The position numbers were made by a program, and so were the translations under genes. Positions 58,575 to 64,000 of a stretch of DNA of 64,000 bases are shown here, in pieces. Each line of letters starts with the position of its first letter. The first letter of the stretch is position 1. The notes below the pieces were generated by a model. It was not told the DNA's origin. It made no database searches and saw only the letters and a list, made by a program, of their open reading frames with translations. This DNA is from an uncultured Eubacteriales bacterium (GTDB taxonomy: Bacteria > Bacillota > Clostridia > Oscillospirales > CAG-272): NCBI GenBank assembly GCA_934474225.1, contig CAKSLU010000005.1, positions 21,686-85,685 of the forward strand, given 5' to 3'.

Positions 58575-60080
58575 TTATTCGCCGAGCTTGACATCCCAGC
58601 CTGCGAGGTACTTCTGCAGGCGCAGAAGGTCCGCCTTCGAAACCTTGCCGTCGCCGTTGCAGTCGGCGGCATCCAGATTGATTTCAACATTCCAGCCTGC
58701 GAGATACTTCTGCAGGCGGAGAAGATCTTTCTTCATCGGCTTCTCACCCTCGCCGGTTACCACGCCGGGGATGAACGGCGGCTTTTCCGCGCCGCAGACC
58801 GAGCAGAAGCCGTTCACATACTTGTGCGCCGTCTTCGGAATCTCGGTGACATCCAGCTTTGCCGTGCAGCCCTCGGTCGTGCAGTGATGCGACTTCGAGC
58901 CGGGCGCCGTGCAGGACGCAGGGGTATCCTCGGTCCATTCCGCCGCGGGAACATGCTTGCCCGTTGCCGGAATTTCGCGTGCGTCGGTCGTGGCATCGCA
59001 GCGCGTGCAGTGGCGGGACTCGGTGCCCGTATGGATGCAGTCCGCCGGCGTGTCTACCGTGTAGGTGTCTGCAAAGTCATGCGCGTTTTTGTCCACCGGA
59101 ATCGCGCGCACATCGGTCTTCGCCGTGCAGTCGGGATAGGTGCAGTGGCGGGACTCGGTACCCGGAGCGACGCAGGTCGCCGGGGTATCCACCGTGTAGG
59201 TCTCCGCATAGGTATGCGCATGCGGCGCGGCGCCGAGCGAGCTGAATTTCAGCCCTTTTTCCGCCGCATAGGTCTCTGCCGTCGAGCCGTCATAACCATA
59301 GATGGTGGCGCTCTTCGGAATGGTCTCATCCTCGTCCGAGATCACGCACTGCGGGTTCAGAACCTTGACGGTCTTCAGGTTGGTATAGCCATAGAATGCA
59401 AGCCCCTCGACGGTCTCGACGCCTGCGGGCAGCGTGATGCTCTGCAGGCTCTTGCAATAGGTGAACGCACCGCTGCCGACGGTGTTCACGCTCTCGGCGA
59501 GCGTGATGCCGGTAAGGCTGTCGCAGAGAGAAAACGCCATGTCGCCGATGCGCGCGACCCCTGCGGGGATCTCCAGGCGCGTGAGTTTCTTGCAGGCGGC
59601 AAAAGCGGCGTCGCCGATTTTCTCAAGCCCTGTGGGCAGCTTAATATCGGTCATGCCGCAGGCAAAGAAGGCGAGGTCGCCGATTTCCGTCATGCTTGCG
59701 GGCATCTTAACGCTTGCAAGTGCGGTGCAGTCGGCAAAGGCGGAGGTGCCGATGCGCGTGACGCCCGCCGGAATCGCGACGCTCGTCAGCTTGCTGCAGC
59801 CATAGAACGCCCGCGCGCCGACGGTGGTCAGTTCCTGCGGCAGGACGACGCTGCGGACGGACGCGCGGCTTGCGTACCACGGCACATTGTCCACATGGCT
59901 CCAGTCGGTCATCGCGCCGGTGCCGGTAATCGTGAGCGTGCCGGCGGAAGTATCCAGCGTGTAGGTGAGGTTTGCGCCGCATGCGCCGGTCTCCGTGGCT
60001 GCCGAGGCGCAGAGCGCCATGGCAAAGAGCGCAGTACAGACGAGCAGAAGCGGCAGGAAAATACGCAGGCGTGTTTTCAT
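58575..60080 (-). CDS. Secreted BspA-type leucine-rich repeat protein with dockerin-like C-terminus
   Basis: 501 aa if started at ATG 60080, which gives a 9-base spacing from AAAGGA; the ATG two codons earlier would leave only 3. Signal peptide LRIFLPLLLVCTALFAMALC. Residues 60-270 are LRR_5 repeats (VRSVVLPQELTTVGARAFYG, LTSVAIPAGVTRIGTSAF). Residues 290-430 are three HxY-[AE]-TYTVDTPA ... SRHCTxPDCTAKTD repeats. The last 60 residues form a dockerin-like pair: both copies have LLRLQKYLAGW but only the second carries DCNGDGKVSKAD, the Ca loop. A cohesin partner is not in the window. Confidence 0.85.
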   Translation of the reverse strand: MKTRLRIFLPLLLVCTALFAMALCASAATETGACGANLTYTLDTSAGTLTITGTGAMTDWSHVDNVPWYASRASVRSVVLPQELTTVGARAFYGCSKLTSVAIPAGVTRIGTSAFADCTALASVKMPASMTEIGDLAFFACGMTDIKLPTGLEKIGDAAFAACKKLTRLEIPAGVARIGDMAFSLCDSLTGITLAESVNTVGSGAFTYCKSLQSITLPAGVETVEGLAFYGYTNLKTVKVLNPQCVISDEDETIPKSATIYGYDGSTAETYAAEKGLKFSSLGAAPHAHTYAETYTVDTPATCVAPGTESRHCTYPDCTAKTDVRAIPVDKNAHDFADTYTVDTPADCIHTGTESRHCTRCDATTDAREIPATGKHVPAAEWTEDTPASCTAPGSKSHHCTTEGCTAKLDVTEIPKTAHKYVNGFCSVCGAEKPPFIPGVVTGEGEKPMKKDLLRLQKYLAGWNVEINLDAADCNGDGKVSKADLLRLQKYLAGWDVKLGE

Positions 60081-60272
60081 GGTCATGTATCCTTTCCGAT
60101 GCGGGTTCGAGCGGGTATTCTGTGTTTTGCCGCCGTAAAAGCGACAAAATCCGTTTTCCTTATTTTATCACGCCGCAGCGCCCTCGTCAACCGCAAATCG
60201 GCGCATCGGTATTTTTTATTTTTTGTATGAAATGCGGCACAGCTCTGTAAATGGGCATCCGGCGGATTCAAA

Positions 60273-60301
60273 TTGACACGCGCGGGGAAATATGGTATGA
60301 T
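60273..60301 (+). promoter_or_regulatory. Promoter of the ATP-grasp/PHP/deacetylase operon
   Basis: TTGACA (60273-60278) and TATGAT (60296-60301), spacer 17 bp. Confidence 0.75.
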
Positions 60302-60330
60302 AGAGTATCTGATGAAAAGGGGGTATGCGG

Positions 60331-61464
60331 ATGTACATTGTCGTGACCGACTGCGAATACCGCGCGGCGGTGAGCCTGGTGCAGGCGCTCGGCGAAGCGG
60401 GGCATACGCTGATTCTCTGCCATTCGCGCGACATGGCAGCAGATCCGCCCGCGTTCCACTCCCGCTATGCGGCGGCGTGCCATGAGATCGACGCCAAGGT
60501 GGACGAGCCCGCCTACCTCGACGCGCTCAAGTCTATCTGCCGCGCCTGCCCCGAGGTGCCGGTGCTGCTCCCTGCGGGGGCAAAAACCACCGCCCTTATC
60601 GCACGCGAGCAGGCGCGTTTCGACCGCTTTGCAAAGACTTTGGTCGCGCCCGCCGCCGTGCTGGACGCCGCCAACGACAAGGAGACCGTGCAGCGCGTCG
60701 CCGCCGAGATCGGCGTGCCGACGCCGAAGACCTACGCGGGCGTGCCGGATGCCTTCCCCGTCATCGTCAAGCCGCGCTGCGGCGAAAAGCTGGGGCTGAA
60801 AGCCGAAAAGCGCTATGCCCGCGCAAATGATGCGGCGGAATTTGCCGCCGTCTATGCCAAAATGAAAGCCTACGACGACACGCCCGTGGTGCAGGCGTAC
60901 ATCGCCGGGGAGGGCGTCGGCGTCTGCGCCGTCATGGACAAGGACGGCAATCCCGCCGCCGTGCTCTGCCACCGCCGCGTGCGCGAGTACCCGACAAGCG
61001 GCGGACCGTCCACCTGCTGCGAGAGTTTCTACGACGAGATGCTCGTCGAATATGCGCTCCGCCTGCTCCGCGCCCTGCACTTCGTCGGTGTCGCGATGGT
61101 CGAGTTCAAGGGGAACCCCACGGACGGCTACAAGCTGCTCGAAATCAACCCGCGCGTGTGGGGCAGCTTCCCCATGACGCTTGCCGCAGGCAGTCACTTT
61201 GCCGAAGTTTGGGCGCGCGCCGCCGCAGGCGAACGCTTTGCCGTGCCGGACACCGACTATGTGCGCGGCAAGCGGATGTTCTTCCTCTTAAACGACGCCG
61301 CCGCCTGCCTGTCCCTCCTCAAAAAGGGGCGCGTCGGCGCGGCGCTCGGCGGACTTCGCGACCTGCTGTCGCCCCGCGTGTGCGAAGCACTTCGGCGGCG
61401 CGGCGACCCGAAGCCGTTCCGCGTCTATCTGAAAAATGCGTTGAAAAGGGGGCGTCACGCATGA
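60331..61464 (+). CDS. ATP-grasp ligase of unknown substrate
   Basis: 377 aa. I prefer ATG 60331, 7 bases after AAAGGGGG, over ATG 60325. ATP-grasp fold (CarB-like): PVIVKPRCGEKLGLKAEKRY (first ATP lobe), VVQAYIAGEGVGVCAVMDKD, VAMVEFKGNPTDGYKLLEIN with the Mg-binding Glu/Asn (EINPRVWGSF). It joins a carboxylate to an amine or thiol via an acyl phosphate. Coupled by overlap to a PHP hydrolase and a NodB deacetylase, suggesting a pathway modifying surface glycan or a secreted peptide. Confidence 0.88.
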   Translation: MYIVVTDCEYRAAVSLVQALGEAGHTLILCHSRDMAADPPAFHSRYAAACHEIDAKVDEPAYLDALKSICRACPEVPVLLPAGAKTTALIAREQARFDRFAKTLVAPAAVLDAANDKETVQRVAAEIGVPTPKTYAGVPDAFPVIVKPRCGEKLGLKAEKRYARANDAAEFAAVYAKMKAYDDTPVVQAYIAGEGVGVCAVMDKDGNPAAVLCHRRVREYPTSGGPSTCCESFYDEMLVEYALRLLRALHFVGVAMVEFKGNPTDGYKLLEINPRVWGSFPMTLAAGSHFAEVWARAAAGERFAVPDTDYVRGKRMFFLLNDAAACLSLLKKGRVGAALGGLRDLLSPRVCEALRRRGDPKPFRVYLKNALKRGRHA

Positions 61465-62207
61465 GGGCCGACCTGCATGTCCATTCGGCGCGCTCGCATG
61501 ACGGCGTGCTCGACCGCGCGGCTCTTGCCGCCGCGGCAAACGCCAAAGGCATCGCCGCCGTCGCGGTCTGCGACCACGACAAAAGCCCGCAGGCGGACGA
61601 TTTTCCCGCCAAATGCGAGGGCGGCGTGCTGTTCATCCCCGCCATTGAATACAGCACCGAACGCGGGCATCTGCTCGGGCTGTTTCTCACCCGCCCCGTC
61701 GCCGAGCCGCCCGCAGGCAAGCGCATGCCGTTTGCCGCCGCGGCGGCGGAAATCCGCGCGGCGGGCGGGCTTGCTGTCTTGGCGCATCCGTTTGAGCAGG
61801 CGGGCGATTTTGCCGCGCGGGCGCGCGAAATCGAGGCACTGCTCCCGCACCTTGACGGCATCGAAGTCTTCAACAGCCGCGCCGACTACAAGCACGGCGA
61901 CGCAAACGCGGCGGCGGCGCAGTTTGCCGCGGCGCACGGCATCGCCTGCGTCACGGCGGGCAGCGACGCGCACCGCGCGCCGGAGGTGGGGAACGCCTTT
62001 GTCGAGGCGGACTGCCCCTGCACGGCGGACGCGCTTCGCGCGGCGCTGACGGCGGGTGCAAAGCCCGCAGGCGCGCGCAGCCCGCGGCGGTACATTGCCC
62101 TCTCCCAGCTCACCAAGGCGAAAAAGCAGAAGCTCGGCGTGCGTCGGACGCTGAAATCGGCGGCGCTCCTCTGCTATCTTACGATAAAGGACATCTTTCA
62201 AAAATGA
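61461..62207 (+). CDS. PHP-domain metal-dependent phosphoesterase
   Basis: 248 aa. Starts at the ATGA overlap with the ATP-grasp gene. PHP metal ligands in RADLHVHSARSHDGVLD, AVCDHDKSP, FIPAIEYST, VLAHPFEQ, and TAGSDAHR, a full set. It hydrolyses phosphate esters, possibly of a nucleotide or sugar phosphate made in the pathway. C-terminal 40 residues are basic. Overlaps the deacetylase gene by four bases. Confidence 0.9.
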   Translation: MRADLHVHSARSHDGVLDRAALAAAANAKGIAAVAVCDHDKSPQADDFPAKCEGGVLFIPAIEYSTERGHLLGLFLTRPVAEPPAGKRMPFAAAAAEIRAAGGLAVLAHPFEQAGDFAARAREIEALLPHLDGIEVFNSRADYKHGDANAAAAQFAAAHGIACVTAGSDAHRAPEVGNAFVEADCPCTADALRAALTAGAKPAGARSPRRYIALSQLTKAKKQKLGVRRTLKSAALLCYLTIKDIFQK

Positions 62208-63454
62208 CACAGCTGATTGCATTTGCAAAACAGGTCAAGCGCCGCCTCGGCAAACTGGCAAAGCCGAAGCCGTTCGTCTCGAAGACCCGCCGCATCGAGC
62301 GGGTGGCGACCACCGGACGCATCTGCGCCATGACCTTTGACGACGGCCCCTACGACCTGCCCTGCGAGCCGGACAAGTTCGACGGCCGCTCGCTCACCGA
62401 TGTGCTGCTGGACACCCTCGCGGCATACGGCGCGCACGGCAGTTTTGATGTCATCGGCGACACGGGCGAGAATTACCCCGACACCTGCGGCGACGCGGGC
62501 ACGCCCGCGTGGGGCGGCGTGAAGTTTGACCACTACCCCGCCTACGGCAAGGACGCGCACGGCGGCGCGGTGCATGCCGGGCGGCTGATCCGCCGCATGC
62601 TGGACGAGGGGCACCAGGTCACCAACCACGGCTACCGCCACCTGCTCTTCGGCAAAAAGGCGTGGGTCTACGGCAAGCGCACAACGCTCGACGGCGCCGA
62701 CGCAGTCCTCGCCGACCTTGTGCGGCTGGACAGCCTCATGAAGGAACAGTACGGCTACGCCATGACGATGGCGCGCCCGCCGCACTATGTGGACAACATC
62801 CGCGGCGGCTATACGTCCTACGACGTTTACGACGCGCTCGGCTACGCCTACATGGCGGCAAGCTTTGACGGCGCAGGCTGGCTGCCCGGCGCGACGCTCG
62901 AGGACGAGATAAGCGCCATGGTCGAGCCGATGCGCCGCGCGCTGGAAGCCGACCCGGACGTCTTCTGCGGGCAGATCATCTTTCAGAAGGACGGCTGCAA
63001 CATGCTGCACCGCACGCCGGTCGCCTTCGCGCTGCCGCAGCAGCTCGAGCTGCTCAAAAGTTACGGCTATCGCGTGGTCAGCGTCGAAGAACTGATCAAG
63101 CATTCGATGTTTGCCGACCTTTTGCCGACGCACCCGCTCTATGCCAAACTCGCCGCGCTTGCGAAGGAAAAGCCGGTCGCCTACAGCGACAACACCGTGA
63201 AGCTCGGCCGCGCGATGACGAACCTGGAATTTGCGCACCTCGTCGCCCCCGTGCCGAAGACGGTCATGACGCAGAGGCAGAAAGATGAGGCAGCAGTCGG
63301 CTACGCGGTGGCAAACGGCCTGCTCCCCTCCCCGCCGCATCGGCACGCGCCGCTCCGCCTGCCGCTCAGCCCGGCGGCCGCCCGCCTGTTTGCGGCACAG
63401 CCGAAATCCGCTCTGCGCGCCGATGTCTTTGCCGCGCTGAAGGCGAATGGATGA
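62204..63454 (+). CDS. Polysaccharide deacetylase (NodB homology) family protein
   Basis: 416 aa. NodB motifs: ICAMTFDDGPYDLPCEPDKF (motif 1, catalytic Asp and metal Asp), GHQVTNHGYRH (motif 2, metal His), MARPPHYVDNI (motif 3), and the later LLKSYGYRVVSVEEL. No signal peptide is seen; the N-terminus is basic (KQVKRRLGKLAKPKPF), so the location is uncertain. It removes N-acetyl groups from glycans or acts on a related amide. Third gene of the overlapping operon. The C-terminal 70 residues are low-complexity. Confidence 0.9.
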   Translation: MTQLIAFAKQVKRRLGKLAKPKPFVSKTRRIERVATTGRICAMTFDDGPYDLPCEPDKFDGRSLTDVLLDTLAAYGAHGSFDVIGDTGENYPDTCGDAGTPAWGGVKFDHYPAYGKDAHGGAVHAGRLIRRMLDEGHQVTNHGYRHLLFGKKAWVYGKRTTLDGADAVLADLVRLDSLMKEQYGYAMTMARPPHYVDNIRGGYTSYDVYDALGYAYMAASFDGAGWLPGATLEDEISAMVEPMRRALEADPDVFCGQIIFQKDGCNMLHRTPVAFALPQQLELLKSYGYRVVSVEELIKHSMFADLLPTHPLYAKLAALAKEKPVAYSDNTVKLGRAMTNLEFAHLVAPVPKTVMTQRQKDEAAVGYAVANGLLPSPPHRHAPLRLPLSPAAARLFAAQPKSALRADVFAALKANG

Positions 63455-63512
63455 GCACTGCCCATACGCGCCGAAGATCCGCCTGAAAAGCGGAAGAAAA
63501 ATCAAAAAACGC

Positions 63513-63541
63513 TTGACACGCACCCATCCGTGTGATACAAT
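63513..63541 (+). promoter_or_regulatory. Promoter of the tRNA genes
   Basis: TTGACA (63513-63518) and TACAAT (63536-63541), spacer 17 bp, 17 bases before the first tRNA; strong as expected for tRNA. Confidence 0.85.
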
Positions 63542-63558
63542 AATCAAGCGTTGATTCT

Positions 63559-63632
<74 letters not shown>

Positions 63633-63684
63633 GCATGGCTTGGTTCGCTGCAAGCGCGCACCGCGGAATCAAACCTGCACCGAT

Positions 63685-63760
63685 AGGGGTATAGCTCAGT
63701 TGGTAGAGCAGCGGTCTCCAAAACCGCGTGTCCAGAGTTCGAGCCTTTGTGCCCCTGCCA
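63685..63760 (+). tRNA. tRNA-Trp (anticodon CCA)
   Basis: 76 bases: acceptor AGGGGTA/TGCCCCT, D arm GCTCAGTTGGTAGAGC, anticodon stem GCGGT/ACCGC with loop CTCCAAA, T stem CAGAG/CTTTG with one G-T pair, discriminator G, encoded CCA. Only one Trp tRNA seen in the window. Confidence 0.97.
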
Positions 63761-63876
63761 AAACAAAAGACCACCATTCGGTGGTCTTTTATTTTCGTAT
63801 GGGGATTCACAAAGGCGAGCGTGTTTTCCAACGGAAAACACATAGCGCTCCGCGCGTGAGCCATTTGTGCCCCTGC
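63746..63876. repeat. Duplicated tRNA-Trp 3' end (possible attachment site remnant)
   Basis: TTTGTGCCCCTGC within the tRNA-Trp 3' end (63746-63758) recurs at 63864-63876, with a partial match just upstream (GAGCC). Integrases often use tRNA 3' ends and leave such copies. Only about 106 bp separate them, containing a terminator and a small hairpin GTGTTTTCC/GGAAAACAC (63821-63841). Confidence 0.45.
63765..63795 (+). terminator. Terminator of the tRNA operon
   Basis: AAAAGACCACC, loop ATTC, GGTGGTCTTTT; followed by A/T-rich sequence. Confidence 0.9.
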
Positions 63877-63887
63877 TATATTTAGGG

Positions 63888-63932
63888 TTCGAGGCGCAAT
63901 ATCGGACAAGATATTGCACCTCGAATTTTTTT
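63888..63932 (+). terminator. Second terminator-like hairpin, downstream of the tRNA remnant
   Basis: TTCGAGGCGCAATATC and GATATTGCACCTCGAA, one mismatch, followed by seven T. No gene reads into it in this window, so it may belong to an unseen small RNA or to a deleted gene. Confidence 0.6.
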
Positions 63933-64000
63933 GACTACCGGTCTGACAGCTTTTCGCTGTTTTGCGCCCGTATTTTCCCGTTTTTTTCGGATTTTTTATG

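Noticed and set aside
63840..63900. A third tRNA gene
   Set aside because: Only the 3' half-like string TTTGTGCCCCTGC and a GGTTCGA are present; no acceptor, D or anticodon arms can be built.

Overview
The window looks like a chromosomal segment of an uncultured, high-GC gut Firmicute of class Clostridia, most likely Oscillospirales. Supporting evidence is the replicative PolC polymerase, a sufCBDSU operon with an Rrf2/IscR regulator, S-layer homology and dockerin-type surface proteins, a YlmC/YmxH-like sporulation protein, the MEP isoprenoid pathway, tRNAs with encoded CCA ends, and near-consensus sigma-A promoters with 17-bp spacers. No rRNA or CRISPR array is present. The genus cannot be named from sequence alone.

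Layout. Positions 1-4.2 kb form an AT-rich island: an ArsR-type regulator fragment with its partner gene, a small MITE-like element, a two-gene ABC/OLD-type ATPase plus TOPRIM module that looks like an abortive-infection phage defence system, and a gene read in two frames joined at a perfect -1 slippery heptamer. At about 4.2 kb the sequence switches abruptly to GC-rich DNA. Then come a Cys-rich SLH surface protein broken by an in-frame stop (4.25-7.7 kb), a receiver-only protein and a kinase/regulator chimera (7.8-8.9 kb), an ECF sigma factor with its membrane partner (9.0-10.6 kb), and the suf Fe-S operon (10.8-16.0 kb). An autoregulated LytTR gene lies divergent to an MFS transporter (16.1-18.3 kb).

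From 24.7 to 18.5 kb on the minus strand runs the tightly coupled operon pyrH-frr-uppS-cdsA-dxr-rseP-ispG (UMP kinase, ribosome recycling, undecaprenyl-PP and CDP-DAG synthesis, MEP steps, site-2 protease). polC, normally at the end of this neighbourhood, sits upstream of it at 25.2-29.6 kb. rpsB-tsf, normally at its start, is 15 kb away at 39.3-41.1 kb. Between them are a lipid kinase, a MerR regulator, a lipoprotein, a GH2 glycosidase, PcrA, an AraC/GyrI regulator and a ketopantoate-reductase-like gene. Further on are a secreted protein with a 54-aa companion, a YlmC-like gene lacking a standard start codon, NAD(P)HX dehydratase and an XPD/DinG-type helicase (41.3-46.6 kb).

The region 47.1-56.2 kb is a surface-glycan operon: GH43 fused to a very large glycine-rich repeat region, a GLUG-SLH protein, a GLUG-membrane anchor protein and a solute-binding lipoprotein. 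It is followed by a dehydroquinase-like enzyme divergent from an AraC regulator, a BspA-like LRR protein with a C-terminal dockerin-like half, a translationally coupled ATP-grasp/PHP/polysaccharide deacetylase operon, and tRNA-Gly and tRNA-Trp genes. The last has a duplicated 3'-end remnant downstream.

Intergenic gaps are seeded with modular repeat families at 18.4, 24.8-25.2, 32.2, 46.6-47.1 and 58.4 kb, often chained in the same order, and a 45-bp minisatellite at 39.0 kb. The most promising less-described items are the AT-rich defence-like island with its possible programmed frameshift, the kinase/regulator fusion, the nuclease-dead-looking XPD helicase, and the GH43/GLUG/SLH operon.
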